A stretch of DNA of 64,000 nucleotides from Rhizomys pruinosus (Eukaryota > Chordata > Mammalia > Rodentia > Spalacidae), in the NCBI GenBank assembly GCA_009823505.1, contig VZQC01006885.1, positions 163,790-227,789 of the forward strand, in the 5' to 3' direction. Positions 1 through 11,973 of the stretch are shown here, one piece after another (position 1 is the stretch's first letter; every line of letters begins with the position of its first letter). Position numbers and translations under genes: made by a program. Below the pieces are notes generated by a model. That model saw nothing but the letters and a program-made list of their open reading frames with translations. It searched no databases and was not told where the DNA came from.

Positions 1-850
1 AAAGATAAGCTCACTTCTCACATCTTATCAAAGAAGCTTCTTTCTGCACCATACAGAGTCTACTAGAGAAATACACAACTAGTTAAAATGCAAAGAATAC
101 AATACTGTGGGGCACTGTGATAATGGCACATCACCAACACAACTTACATACCTAAGCTCAGGGAACATCATGGAACTTGGGCTGAAAAGATTATAAGAGC
201 CTGAGGACCAGGATAATTGCTGTACAATAATGTCCAATGGATATAATAGGGATGCTCTAACTAGGAACTCTCATCACTATGCTGGCCTACTCAAGACTTT
301 CAAAGACCACAAGAAAATTTTCACTAGGCCCCAACCCTAGATGGAGAACTACAGGCAGCCTTTGGCAGCTGAGGGAGGGAGAATCAGTTTCTATTTTATT
401 GTTTCAAGGATAAGATCACAATCTGCAAGTGGTCAGCCCTAAACATGTACAATTAAGAGCAACACCAGTCCCAGTAGGTTTTTTTGTTGTTGTTGTTGTT
501 GTTTTTGTTTTGTTTTTTGGTCTTTTTGAGACAGGGTCTCCCTGTCCTGTAACCCTAGCTGTCCTGGAATTCGCTCTGTAGACCAGGCTGGCCTTGAACT
601 CACAAAGATCCACCTGCCTCTGCCTCCCAAGTGCTAGGATTAAAGGCCTGCACCACCATGCCCAGCTTCTCAGTAGGTTTTATATGTACATATATACAGA
701 GATATGTATACATATATAGGTAAATATAGAAAAAGTGGTCATTAAATTAAGGAGGGGAAGGTTGGAAGGGGCAACATAAGAGATGTTGGAGAGGGTGGAA
801 ATTATCCAAATGCACTTCACTCATGCATGAAATCTTCAAACAAAAATATT
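1..850 (+). mobile_element. Lx-like L1 3' region, 5'-truncated, split by a B1
   Basis: The stretch reads like the 3' untranslated part of old rodent Lx-type L1 elements: an early block around 25-60, a middle block with the phrase tagatggagaactacaggca near 338, and a purine-rich stretch near 751-800. The same blocks recur on the minus strand around 23.7 kb and partly on the plus strand around 41.5 kb. It continues beyond the left edge of the window. A B1 interrupts it. The Lx label is from memory of the family. Confidence 0.6.
483..670 (-). mobile_element. B1 SINE (7SL-derived)
   Basis: On the plus strand it reads poly-T, then gagacagggtctccctgt, then the conserved gaccaggctggccttgaact, ending in ccaccatgcccagct, so the element lies on the minus strand. 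It is flanked by a perfect 11-bp target-site duplication, cagtaggtttt, at 472-482 and 671-681. It inserted into the older L1 tail. The A-tail side has grown into a GTT-rich tract. Confidence 0.93.
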
Positions 851-1559
851 CACAGGAGGAACTTTTCATTATCAAATAAAATTATTAAATCTTTCAAAAA
901 ATCAAGTTACTAAATACCATATAGTTTGTTATTCAGTTTATACATGATAAAGTGCCACATAAATGCATAGAAACATTAAAAACAGAAAATGTGTCAAGCA
1001 TATAAGTAAATTCTGAAAGTGAAATTTTGATTAAAATGCAATGGGTACAAAGGTAAAAGCTTATTGTCCATTATACACTGAAGAGCTTATTAAACACTCA
1101 CTGTGAGACATATTAGCTATGGAATGTTAAGAAAATAAAAGTGGTGCTAATGTCTAAACCAATGCTCACAGAGTAGGTTTTCAGAATGCAATTATTTGTC
1201 ATTTAATTTGAAGTCTGAGATCCTATGGAGTTTTTAGAATTGATAAGCGTAGACACCACATTTCACAGCATAAGTGAGTCACACATTAAAATCAGCTAGG
1301 GATTATTACAATACTGATACCTAAAACTCACCACATCAATTAAATGTAACCTAGTTAGAACCTGAATGTCTATATTATATTTAAGTTTCCCCAGATGACA
1401 CTGAAATGAATCCAGGTGGAAAACAAATGTTGTTTCTGAGTTTATATTAATTATATTCATGCAGAGAAGTGCAAGTAAGACTCACAATTATCCAAAATGA
1501 TTGGCACATTTCATGTTAAAATTTTAAATTATAATTTAAATAAGTAGGTGACCAAAATT

Positions 1560-1604
<45 letters not shown>

Positions 1605-1934
1605 ACATAATTTCAGGAAGAAAAAAATTTTAGAACAGAAGTGATAGCTGCCATAAAAGTATCCCTAAAAGTATGACACAGATATTTGTATGTATACACT
1701 GACAATTTATACACAAGAATTTCTATAATATCAAAAATTATTTAATTCTAATCATTAGTTAAGAAACATTTTACATATGCTATAATGTAATGGGAGATAA
1801 AGTCTAGAATTTACACATTTATTTGTTACCCAAAAGTATTCATGTTGGCATGAATAATTGGAATGAAACAAGCCAGTTAAATGTTTTTAATGTGTATGAT
1901 TGCTTTGCTTACATAAAAGTATATTTGTGCATAT
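851..1934. other. AT-rich DNA, no gene recognised
   Basis: No long open frame, SINE or L1 signature is visible apart from the AT dinucleotide run near 1562. Confidence 0.6.
1562..1602. repeat. (AT)n microsatellite
   Basis: About twenty uninterrupted AT units. Confidence 0.97.
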
Positions 1935-2077
1935 AATGCCCATTGAGGACAGAAGAGGGTGACGGATCCCCTGGAACTGGACATGGATGGTTGTTAGCTG
2001 CTATCTAGGTGCCAAGAACTGAACCTCTGCAAGAAGAACAAGTTCTCTTGACTGCAGAGCCAGCTCACCAGCCCAAG
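1935..2077 (-). mobile_element. B2/B3-superfamily SINE, diverged
   Basis: The plus strand shows the reverse complement of the SINE body (gaggacagaagagggtg) and ends in agccagctcaccagccc, the reverse complement of the conserved 5' ggctggagagatggct head. Confidence 0.75.
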
Positions 2078-2167
2078 AATAAACCATTTTAATAGATTTT
2101 ATTTCATGTATTCTGTCCAATTTTTAATTTTTTAACAGTATTTCTTAGAAATAAATACCAATAAATA

Positions 2168-2335
2168 GCTCACCAGCTAAGAGCACTGACTGCTTTTGCA
2201 GAGGACCCAGGTTCAATTTCCAGAATCCACCTTGTGGCAAACAACCATATGAAACTCCAGTTCCAAGGGCTCTGATGCCCTCTTCTGACCTCCATGGGCT
2301 CTGTACAATACAGGTGCACTCTACAGCTGGAAAAT
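2168..2335 (+). mobile_element. B3-like SINE, diverged
   Basis: A tRNA-derived head lacking its first bases (taagagcactgactgctttt) is followed by aactccagttccaag and ctctgatgccctcttctgac. The A-tail is weak, consistent with an old copy. Confidence 0.75.
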
Positions 2336-2549
2336 TTTAAGTATGATAAAGGATTGATTGTACTTATATCAAAATCATGTTTTCCTCAAAATATAGAATA
2401 ATAATTGTACATGTTCTTATTCTTGGGAGTTGGGCTGCAGATGCCTGAGGTCAAGGTGAATGGGAGTAGCTCTTATCTGCTGCAGGCCTCCTAGGATTTC
2501 AGAGTGAAATCACACAGAAGGTTATTGGGGAAAGAAGCCAGCTCAGCTA
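2336..2549. other. Unassigned DNA between a SINE and an L1 tail
   Basis: Nothing recognised. Confidence 0.5.
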
Positions 2550-4668
2550 CAAGATGATTTAATGAAAAAATTAACTTTGCTTCCCAAGTTAATCACATAC
2601 AGTCACCCAAAGCAGTATGGATGAATTTGATGAAACATGTGCCTTGATTCCACCCTATAGGTATGTATAATACAACCGCTTTCTGGAGACTCATGGGTCA
2701 AAAAACAAAAACCTAAAAAAAAGGGGTGGGGGATACAGATAGATATGAAACCTTTTTGTCAAAAACCTTGCAATTCAAATCTTAAAACTAACTATGGGAA
2801 AAGATTTGTATGTTCCAACAGGTCAAAATGTCACCAACTTAATGGCTGAGAAAGAAAAGATACAGCTTTACATTGAGTAGGATGTACCAGAAAGTGCCAA
2901 AAGAAAGGTTGGCCCATCTGAACATTGAAAGGAAGAAAAGCCTCAGATTGCTACAAACATCAAACCCCTCTGTGGATCCTACTTGTAACAACTATGTACA
3001 ATGAGTCCTAATGAAACTTACCTTCTAGGTGCTGCAAAGGTTTTAATACGAGAGACTTTCTTACCTCCCCCCCCCATAGAACAGAGGAAATATGATGATG
3101 AGGTCATTCTCCAACTGTAAATTGGAGACAACTATTATAGAGGTAATCTCTCATAAAACCGGTAAAACTGTCTTCTTTATTTTTATTTTTATTTTTTATT
3201 TCTGTATGTGTATGAATGTACTGTCTGCACGCAAGTGTGTGCACCCATGTCGTGCAATGCCGCGTAGGTCAGAAGAGGGTTTCGGATTCCCTTGGAACTG
3301 GAGTTCTCCTGGAATTGGAGTTTCAGACTGTTCTCGGCCGCCATATTGGTGCTTGGGATCGAACCCGGGTCCTCTGTAAGAGCTGTCAGTGCTCTTAACC
3401 TCTAGGCCATCTCTCCAGCCCCCAAACTGCCTTCTTTAATTGACTAATAGACATAGGAACTGTGAAAAGGATTATTCTCTATTCAGAACCAAATATAATA
3501 CTAAAGTCTCCTTAAGCTATGCACTTAAGCAAAATATATTAATACAGGAGCTCTGACATCAGCAATGGATTATTCTACCAAGGAGATGTTGGCCAGGGAA
3601 TCCAAAAGGTTAACGGCTCTTGCCTTAAAGGGATACCTGACGAAGAGCAGGCGATTAAGTGCCCCTGCTGCCGAAGGCCGGATGTTAACATGGGAGGGAT
3701 GTATGAGACCACACATGCAAGTGTACATGTACAGTGGTTTCTGGCAACCAGAGAGTGGTACCAAAGTCCACTAAACCAATTTATATAAGCACATATGGGT
3801 CTCTCAAGCAAGACTCCACCGTCAGCACCAGCTACACCTCACCTGCCTGGAAATACTGTGCAGCAGAGGCAGCCATATGCTTGTATATCCCAAATCTAAT
3901 TAGCTATTGGCTCTCTCCTCGGAGGAATAACCCACGGCTGATGCCACAAGCTTACATTCTCTAGTGGTCAGGAGATGTTATAAGCCACAGTAAGGCCCTG
4001 TCATATTTAACAGAAAAAAATGTAATTCATGGATTAACATACCCTCCAAACATCTGTGTCTATACCAAAGTAATCTACCATAACAATTAGTACTGTTTAA
4101 ATACCTATATATCTAATTGCTTGTGCTTCATTAGTAGGATTGAAAGGCTATTCCTGGACAAACTGTCAGGCCATGAAAGGAAACAGCCAGAATTGACCAG
4201 AGTCCAAGACAATAGCTCCAGAGAAAGTAGACTGTTTTGCTTCTCATCCACTTGTGCCCATTTTCTAAGCCTAGGGAACAATCTACGGAAGAGGGGGCGT
4301 GGTAGAATGTAAGGGCTGTGATTGGGGCGAATAGTGAAACTACAGCATTATAGCCTGGACACTCATTTGATCAATTTGATTGAACATACAAGCCCCCCCT
4401 GCTGGATGGTGGGACCAAGAGGCTGTGTGGGTTTGGGCACAACTGCTTGCAAATTGGTTTTACATGAAGGATGCTTGTACTCATAAATTATCACTTATTG
4501 CTAAAAATTGAAAAAAAATAACTGAGAGAAAGATGCAGGACAGTTATGGCAGAATGCATGATCTGGGATGGGGTGGGGTGGGGTGGGGGGAAGGGAAGGG
4601 GAAATATGCCTGAACTGAATTGGAAAATGATGTATGAAATACACAAAGCATCAATTAAAAAAATTAGA
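2550..4668 (+). mobile_element. L1 long-3'-UTR element, copy 1, 5'-truncated
   Basis: This copy holds only the 3' UTR of the L1 lineage seen complete at 32.1-40.4 kb. It aligns by eye with 15.12-16.96 kb and 38.55-40.43 kb: the tgcttcccaagttaatca block, the acaggtcaaaatgtcacc block, the gtaggattgaaagg block, then a G-rich polypurine tract at 4566-4605 and a terminal catcaattaaaaaaatt tail. A B3 SINE interrupts it near 3180. The 5' boundary is where similarity to the copy at 15.1 kb begins; I could not find a convincing target-site duplication. The short frames inside it start at non-ATG codons and are not credible genes. Confidence 0.85.
3180..3423 (-). mobile_element. B3-like SINE, long form, inside L1 copy 1
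   Basis: The plus strand reads T-rich tail, SINE body, then ggccatctctccagccc, so the element is on the minus strand. The duplicated target is aaactgtcttcttta at 3165-3179 and aaactgccttcttta at 3424-3438, one mismatch in 15. The other copies of the host L1 have an empty site here, which confirms the insertion. It carries the 17-bp internal duplication of the long subfamily. Confidence 0.93.
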
Positions 4669-5021
4669 GAGATGTTATAACATGCAATTTTTAGGCATTT
4701 ATAAACATGATTATTATGTAGAAAACAAAATAACCAATTAAAAATGTGTTGTGGGCCTGATCAGAGAGTACCCAAAAGAAAAATAAAAGCGAATAAGAAA
4801 TACTTAAAAAATAATAATAATAAGCCAGCTCTCTTATATACCCAGCCATAATGGATTCATCTGGCCCCACAAGGTAATCCCTCAACTAAGGTTCCCTCTC
4901 ACCTGGTAACTTTAGTTTGTACCAACCTGACAAAAAATAACTAGCACAGTATATATATAGAGGCCAGATGCCACCTCTCTCAGAAGTGGTTCTCTACTGC
5001 CAATTTGTATGGATACAGGTA
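4669..5021 (+). repeat. AT-rich DNA with a possible URR1-like tail
   Basis: Around 4885-4960 the sequence ggttccctctcacctgg followed by ttgtaccaacctgacaaaaa resembles the 3' end of a common rodent repeat I associate with the name URR1. The remainder is AT-rich and unassigned. Confidence 0.4.
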
Positions 5022-5128
5022 TGGAATTCAGGTCACTGGCCCTGAATCCAAACACCTCTATTTACTGCTGGAAATCAGGTCATTGGCCCTGAAAGCAAGC
5101 ACCTCTGTCCATTGAGCCATCTCATCTA
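5022..5128 (-). repeat. Two tandem copies of an old SINE end
   Basis: Two adjacent units of about 48 bp share tcaggtcactggccctgaa / tcaggtcattggccctgaa. The second ends in attgagccatctcatct, the reverse complement of a tRNA-derived SINE head. It looks like an old minus-strand SINE with an internal duplication. Confidence 0.45.
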
Positions 5129-5461
5129 CTCTTTGAAAATTAATTTCATGTTTCAACTCAATTAAATTTATGGGCCAATCTGTGAAAAGGCCACAATACT
5201 CAAATATTTCATTAAATGTTATTCTGGAATTTTTGATCAGATGTGTTTGTTTTCTTTTTAGATATATTTTGTTAATATTTACATTGAGTAAAATAGACTT
5301 CCTTCCACGATGTGAAAAATGTAAATCTGTCAAGCTTAAATAAAGTAAAAGACTGACCTCCTTATACAAATAATGAATTCTCTGCAGATGGCCTTTTGAC
5401 AAGATTCACAACAATTCTCCAGGTCTTCAGCACCCAGGCTATTCTGGAGGTCTTGTATTTT
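5129..5461. other. AT-rich DNA, nothing recognised
   Basis: A 114-codon minus-strand open frame covers 5058-5402, but it has no family features and part of it lies in SINE-derived sequence. Confidence 0.5.
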
Positions 5462-5477
5462 CTGTAATTACATTTTT

Positions 5478-5621
5478 TTGTTTTTTTGAGACAGGGTCTC
5501 CCTGTAGCCCCAGCTGTCCTGGAACTCACTCTGTAGACCAGGCTGGCCTTGAACTCACAAAAATCCGCCTGCCTGTGCCTCCCAAGTGCTAGGATTAAAG
5601 GTGTGCGTCACCCCACCCAGC
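5478..5621 (-). mobile_element. B1 SINE
   Basis: A reverse-complement B1 (gagacagggtctccctgtag, then gaccaggctggccttgaact). It is flanked by a perfect 16-bp duplication, ctgtaattacattttt, at 5462-5477 and 5622-5637. The length and perfect duplication suggest a comparatively recent insertion. Confidence 0.96.
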
Positions 5622-5753
5622 CTGTAATTACATTTTTAGTAGCCTTGAAAGCCAGAAAGTACTGACCTCCTCCCCCATGGTCAGCTCAGTACTCTATCTC
5701 TAGTTTCCGTGGAAACACTAGAAAGGGAACCAGCACAATTCTCTATTCTTAAC

Positions 5754-7345
5754 AGGACAAAATGTCACCAACTTAAAGGCTGAGAAAGAAAAGATACAGC
5801 TTTGCATTGAGTAGGATGTACCAAAAAGTGGCAACTGAAAGGTTGACCCATCTGAATATTGAAAGGAAGAAAAGCCTCAGATTGCCATAAACATCGAACC
5901 CTTCTGTGGATCCTACATGTAACAACTATTTATAATGAGTCCTAATGAAACTTATACCTTCTAGGTGCCACAAAGGTTTTGATATGACTTTCTTGCCTCC
6001 CCCCCCCCCATAGAACAAGGAGAAATATGACGATGATGATGTCATTTTCCAACTGTAAATTGGAGACAACTATTATAGAGGTAATCTCTTATAAAACCGG
6101 TAAAAATGCCTTCTTTAATTGACTAATAGACATAAGAACTGTGAAAAGGATTATACTCTGTTCAGAACCAAATATAATACTAAAGTCCTTGGGCTATGCA
6201 CTTAGGCAAAGTATATTAATGCAGGAGCTCTGACATCAGCAATGGATTGTTCTACCAGGGGGATGTTGGCCAGGGGATCCAAGGCCCCACAAAAGGTAAG
6301 GGCTCCTTGCCCCTAAGTTGGGATACCTGCAGGAGGAGAGGCGATAAGACCCTGCTGCCGAAGACCTGACGTTAACATGGGAGGGATGTATTGAGACCGC
6401 ACATGCAAGGGTACAGATGGCCTCTGGAATGCCAGAGAGTGTTCCCAAAGGCCACTAAACCAATAAAGCAAATACGGGTCTCCCTGAGTCAAGCAAGACT
6501 CCACCATCAGCACCAGCTACACTTCACCTGCCTGGAAATACTGTGCAGCAGAGGCAGCCATGTGCCTGTATATCCCAAATCTAATTGGCTGTTGGCTCTC
6601 TCCTTGGAGGAATAACCCATGGCTGATGCCACAAGCCTACATCCTCTACAGGTTAGGAGATGTCATAAGCCACAGTAAGACCCTGTTATATTTATCAGGG
6701 GGTAAAAATGTAATTCATGAATTAACATATCATCCAAACATATGTGTCTATGCCAAAGTAACCTACCATAACTATTAGTGCTGCTTAAATACCTATATAT
6801 CTAATTGCTTGTGCTTCATTAGTAGGATCGAAAGGTTACTCCTGAACAAACTGTCAGCCCATGAAAGGAAACAGCCAGAATTGACCAGAATCCAAGTCAA
6901 CAGCTCCAGAGAGAGAGGACAGTTTTACTTCTCATCCACCTGTGCCCCTTTTCTAAGCCTAGGGAACAATCTGCGGGAGAGGGGGCATGGTAGAATGTAA
7001 AGGCTGCGATTGGGGTGAACGGTGAAACTACAGCGATGTAGTCTGGACACTCATTTGATCAACTTGATTGAACAAACAACCTGTCACCCCCCACTGGATG
7101 GTGGGACTGTGTGGGTTTGGGCACAACAGTCTGCAGATTGGTTTTGCACGAAGGATGCTTATACTCATGGATTATCACTTATAGCTAAAAAATGAAAAAG
7201 AAAAAAAAACCTGAAAGATGCAGGACAGTTATGGCAGAATACATGATCTGGGATGGGGTGGGGGTGGGGGGGAAGGGAAAGGGAAATATGCCTGATCTGA
7301 ATTGGAAAATGATGTATGAAATGCACAAACCATCAATAAAAATTA
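5754..7345 (+). mobile_element. L1 long-3'-UTR element, copy 2, 5'-truncated
   Basis: The copy begins at aacaggacaaaatgtcacc, inside the 3' UTR, and runs to the terminal caataaaaattaaatt and A-rich tail. It is colinear with copy 1 without the SINE and has the G-rich polypurine tract at 7250-7290. No clear target-site duplication was found. It is one of several insertions of the same lineage in the window. Confidence 0.87.
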
Positions 7346-8373
7346 AATTAAAAAATAACATTTAAATTATCAAATGAAAGGTCTTAAGAACCAAGCTGTG
7401 TTGAGAAAGTTGAGCTGATTTCTCTTGATCAAAATAATGGAATCTGAGTTATCTTTCCCAAAGACCTTCCAAAGATGGACATGTTTAGGGTTCTTCTGCC
7501 ATGTAGCACTTAAGCCTGTCCCCTGAATTTTAACTCAAAAACATATCTTTTCATTCTTTTCATCTCTTTTTTGGATACTGGCCCAAATCTTCACAGTCTG
7601 GACATTCTCACTCTCTCTCTAAAGCCCTCTTCCTCTCTGCCACACAACTGCTTGTCAACCTCCATTGCTGAACATGCAAGTTTTCCTTAACCCTAAGTAA
7701 AAAGAAACACCTAACTTGCTCTCTTCTCCATTTCAGCAGCTGCTGAGATTACAGCTTACCTGCTCTGTTGTTTTCCTATCAAACTAATAAAATAGTCCTT
7801 ATGCTTCCTTCTGAATCTATTCAAAATTCTTTGATTAAATAAAATAAGAACACAAAAAGGGAGTCCTAATTCCCTTGGTAATAATGTGCCTCAGTTCCTA
7901 AATAAATCTCTATATTAACATATACATCCAACACATTCTGTTTCTCTGGGGAACTAATTAAATTTTTGAGTAATTAAGAATTTCTTTATTATAATTGAAC
8001 ATGATTTTAAAATGCATTGAAATCATCTGCTGTACTTACCAGAAGATATATGGCATGAATAAAACTCATAGGTACAGAAAGCAGACATCAGTCAGGCCAA
8101 GAGACAATTCTCATGGTTAGTTTAGAGGTCATTGCTCCATGTTGTTAGAAATAAAATCCAATGTCAAAAGACCCCAACAATATCACACAAAGAACACTCA
8201 GACAAAGAAAAAGTAACTTAGCAAGGCCAATTTTACTTTTGCAAAAGGGTGATTTGCATGATCAGTCAGATCTAACAAGTAAACCAAGGACCTGTAAGCT
8301 CAGGAGACTTTTATTCCCTAACAGAAAAGAGCTGTGTCGTTTCCACATTGGCTGCAGTCTGACCTCATAGTCT
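7346..8373. other. Unassigned AT-rich DNA
   Basis: No repeat head, tail or long open frame is recognisable. Confidence 0.55.
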
Positions 8374-8386
8374 TTCCCAGTTGGCT

Positions 8387-8445
8387 TGTTTTTTTTTTTT
8401 TTTCAAAGCCTACATTTATTGAAGCTTTGTGCATTTCATACAACG
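8387..8445 (-). mobile_element. Extremely truncated L1 3' end
   Basis: Poly-T followed by attgaagctttgtgcatttc, the reverse complement of the L1 3' terminus seen elsewhere in the window. The 59-bp insert is flanked by a perfect 13-bp duplication, ttcccagttggct, at 8374-8386 and 8446-8458. Confidence 0.88.
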
Positions 8446-8480
8446 TTCCCAGTTGGCTAGTTTAAAAAGAATTGGCATGA

Positions 8481-8568
8481 TTGCACGACATGGGTGCACA
8501 AACCTACATGCAGACAGTACATTCATACACATACAAAAATAAATAAAATTTAAAAAAAAGTTAAAAAA
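8481..8568 (+). mobile_element. 5'-truncated B3-like SINE
   Basis: Only the tail half of the SINE is present (ttgcacgacatgggtgcac onward) with its A-rich tail. A perfect 16-bp duplication, aaaagaattggcatga, lies at 8465-8480 and 8569-8584. The duplication shows that the truncation happened at insertion, which is unusual for a SINE. Confidence 0.92.
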
Positions 8569-8634
8569 AAAAGAATTGGCATGAAGGGAGAGCTCCACTA
8601 TTCTTAAACAAAAGTCTTACAGGGTGGTATTATT

Positions 8635-9035
8635 TCTTTTTTAATATAATATTTTATTGATGTTTTGTGTATTTCAGACATCATTTTTCAGTCCAATTTA
8701 GACATATTCCCTTTTCCCTTCTTCCCACCCCACCCCAGTTCATGCATTCTGCCATACATGTTCTGCATCTTTCTCTCAGCCTTCTTAAACTTTTTCTCTG
8801 CAAAGGTTTATTGTTTTTTTGGCAGAATTTAACTATATCAGTCCATTCTTTGACCCGACCCTTATGTTGTTGTGGTTCCCTCCCAATTGTCTTGTTCCAA
8901 ATTATGTCTATTCAATGTCATATATGTACCAGAATTATGTCCTCCAGGAATAAACTGTATGTTAACTCTAATATATATACTAGTACTATATATATATATA
9001 TAGTATATCTATATATTCAAAAGGGTGGTATCAAA
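8635..9035 (-). mobile_element. Short L1 3' end with target-site duplication
   Basis: The T-rich start and ttgatgttttgtgtatttca match the L1 3' terminus in reverse, followed by the pyrimidine complement of the polypurine tract. The insert is bounded by agggtggtattatt at 8621-8634 and 9036-9049, a perfect 14-bp duplication. Just inside the right edge the phrase caaaagggtggtat occurs a second time (9018-9031), a small extra tandem copy. Confidence 0.88.
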
Positions 9036-9144
9036 AGGGTGGTATTATTAAAAGACTAGAATTCCTTACCATAAATCAATTTCCAGGTTTTACAAAGTTT
9101 AAAAGAAAAGAATAATAGCTAGGGTTTCTTACAAATCTATTTTC

Positions 9145-9379
9145 TTTTTTACCTTTTTAAAATTTTTTTAATTTATTTTTTATGTGTATGAGTGTATTGT
9201 CTGCATGTAGGTTTGTGCACCCGTGTCGTGCAATGCCTCGGAGGTCAGAAGAGGGTGTCTGATTCCCCTGGAACTAGAGTTAAAGACGGTTCTCAGCTGC
9301 CATGTGGGTGCTGGGAATCAAACCCGGGTCCTCGGCAAGAGCAGTCAGTGCTCTTAACTGCTGAGCCATCTCTACAGCC
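9145..9379 (-). mobile_element. B3-like SINE, short form
   Basis: The reverse-complement body shows tgcacccgtgtcgtgcaatg, then gtcagaagagggtg, and ends in gagccatctctacagccc. It lacks the 17-bp internal duplication. Confidence 0.92.
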
Positions 9380-9979
9380 CCTATTCTGGTCAATTTTATC
9401 ACAGCAATAGAAAGTAACTAGGACAGTTGTTATTCAGACATAGCAATTGTACTCATGAACCGGCTGCAATTACCTATGAAGGCTGCAGAAGCAAGTATAG
9501 CAAATGTTGACTCAGAGTTAGCTATCTAGGTGCACAGCTTTCCCCAACATTGGGATAAGGGTGTGAGGCTATGGCAGTTGGCTGGAGGTAGAAAATGACT
9601 CAGATGGGTGCCCAGGCATGCAGAGTCCCACAACAAACAGCACCCAGGACAGGGGGTTCAGAAAGCCACAAAAGATGGAAACAGCCAGGAGGGTGGTGAG
9701 CATCATAGAGTGATAGTTACTACAAAAACAAACAGTATTTTATTCTCAGAGAAAGACTAAGGATAGAGCTTGAGGCCCTGGATACCAGCCACACAGAGGA
9801 TAATGATACCTCAATCCAGTTCTGCTATAGTTTTCTCTTGAATATTACAAATTCCTCTGCTGAAAGAAAAAGGTGACTTAAAGAGAAATAAGAAAAACTT
9901 AACCAACACACTCATTCCAAATGCAGAAGTCCCAAGTTTTATCATGATAAAACACAACTACATATCTTGTCTAAAATGA

Positions 9980-10260
9980 GCAGCCCCATAGTAATAACCT
10001 CCGTTGAAGAAATTTAGAAGTTCCAGACAAAGAAATCAAAAGAGTGATCACAAAATGTTGAAACAAGACAAGAATGTACTCCAAGAGAACAAAAACAAAC
10101 AAAATTCACTTCCTGAATTCAAGATATAAAGATACATTCAAATAAAGAGATAGAATTGCTGAAGAACAGCCAAACTGAATTTATAATGGAAATGAAATAT
10201 TTGATAAACCAAATATAAAGATCAGTGGAAATCCTTCCCAATATAATTGGTCTTGTGAAA
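9980..10260 (+). mobile_element. Diverged L1 ORF1 coiled-coil fragment
   Basis: The A-rich stretch, including gatagaattgctgaagaaca and aaagatcagtggaaatcctt, resembles the coiled-coil-encoding part of old rodent L1 ORF1. It contains several stops and encodes nothing now. The 550 bases upstream (9430-9980) may be 5' UTR of the same element but are not recognisable. Confidence 0.5.
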
Positions 10261-11150
10261 AAATAAAATAGAAAGGCTTCAAACATGGAAGAGGGATTTG
10301 ACCATTTAGTTAATGGCAATTGTAGGCCTTCATTCAACTGCTCCTTGGTCCCCTCTCCATGGTGGGTAAGTGCAATGAAGCAAAAGGCCACTCTGGGAGT
10401 GGCTCAGAGGGCAAAACTCAAAACTTTATTTTCCAGTACAGGGTGTATAGGAACATTCTATCAAGCAGCACAGAGAGCATCAGAGCACATCCAAAAGGTC
10501 AACTTAATCATGCAGTACATAGTCCTCAGCCTGCATATGCTTCTGTAGATGTTTACATGCTGTTTACAATCATGATTTTACCATTACTGAATGGTGAAAA
10601 CCTAGAACGACCCAGCCAGAGGCACACCAGAATTCAGAATTACTAGACAGATTTCAGTTTGCTTAGAGGTAGCTAGGTAATAAAAAAAAAAAAAGTTCAG
10701 CTTCTGATTCTTTATGAACAAGAGTCTGATAAACTTATCCATGCTATACAGTACTTATTCAATATCTTTTCACCTTTTGACCTCCCAAGACAATTCTGGA
10801 TTGCTTCAAAGGCAAGAAGAGATTTTTCATTTAAATTTGTTCATTTGCTATATATCACCAAGGTCTCTGTTCATGACAAACATGTCACCTGCTCTATATG
10901 AACTTTGTTTAATGGTCTGCTCTATATGAACTTTGTTTACTCTTTATATAAATATACTAAAGACTTAAAGGTGTGCACCACAATGCCCTGCTGTATTTTA
11001 CACACATACAAGGATATTCCTTATCTTCAGACTTCTGTGCTGAGGACTGTCTCAAATGACCAGCCAACAATGGAGACTGCTCTCCTCAGTTCTCCACTCT
11101 CCCAAATTTCCTTCTTAATGCGGTCTTCTAGATTGTGAATTTCTCTTGCA
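10261..11150. other. Unassigned DNA with a small B1 remnant
   Basis: The phrase acttaaaggtgtgcaccaca at about 10965 looks like the end of an old minus-strand B1. The block 10285-10660 has an LTR-like feel, but I cannot assign it. Open frames of 71-95 codons here match no family I know. Confidence 0.4.
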
Positions 11151-11172
11151 CACATCATTTTTTTCTTTTTGG

Positions 11173-11330
11173 TTTTACATTTTTTTTGGTATTTTTGAGA
11201 CAGGATCTCCCTTTTAGTGCCAGGTGTCCTGGAGCTTGCTCTGTAGACCAGTCCGGCCTTGAACTCACAGAGATCAACCTACCTCTGCCTCCCAAGTGCT
11301 GGGATTAAAGGCGTGCGCCACCATGCCCGG
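11173..11330 (-). mobile_element. B1 SINE
   Basis: The T-rich start, gagacaggatctccctttt, the variant gaccagtccggccttgaact, and a final gcgccaccatgcccggc mark a reverse-complement B1. The flanks cacacatcattttttt and cacacacataatttttt look like a slightly decayed duplication. Confidence 0.92.
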
Positions 11331-11958
11331 CACACACATAATTTTTTAGAAGAGATTAGTTCTGCAAATTTTTTTGTACACAATAGTAATAATTTATTTG
11401 TAGTATTAAATGGGATGATGTATATAACATGCTTGATATAATGAATCTAGAATTCTTGCTAATTTTACAAAGCAGAAAAGAGCTGCAGATTTAAGACAAA
11501 GTTCAGGAGAAAGGCAGATATTATGGATAAATGCAGCATAGTTCAATTTCAAAAGGGCGTGTTTATTAGCTCTTCATTTTAATAAAAATTTGCCTTGCTA
11601 AATATCAGAGTGATCAGTATACTGCAATTACTCAAGATAGTAACTAATAATATTTAATTGTAAATAAGTTTTATAAATGTTTCAGAGATTAACTCAGACT
11701 GAAAGAGCATCACCCTTTCTGAAAAAGCTATGTTGGTTCTCTAAGTTTTTGTTTTGAGTTGGTTTCAGTCTATCATTTCAAACCAATTAATGATGAGAAG
11801 AGAATAGTTATGTTAGCACCATTCAGGGACTGGGCCATGTTCTTCCAGGTTTTGGGTCTCTTATTCAAACGACTGAAATAAAATCTCACACTGATGTGCA
11901 AAAGTTAGCAAGAAAACATTATTACAAAGCAAAGTAATAGTACATATTATAAATACAC
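11331..11958. other. Unassigned AT-rich DNA
   Basis: No repeat or gene recognised. Confidence 0.55.
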
Positions 11959-11973
11959 ACAGATACCATTCTT

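Noticed and set aside
4121..4312. A 63-codon frame present in all four copies of the long L1 3' UTR (also at 6809, 16426 and 39873), always ending in the same residues.
   Set aside because: It begins with TTG, has no internal ATG before its last codon, and copies differ at many amino-acid positions. Shared ancestry of the repeat explains it better than coding constraint.
5058..5402. A 114-codon minus-strand open frame.
   Set aside because: Part of it lies in old SINE-like sequence, and it has no family features.
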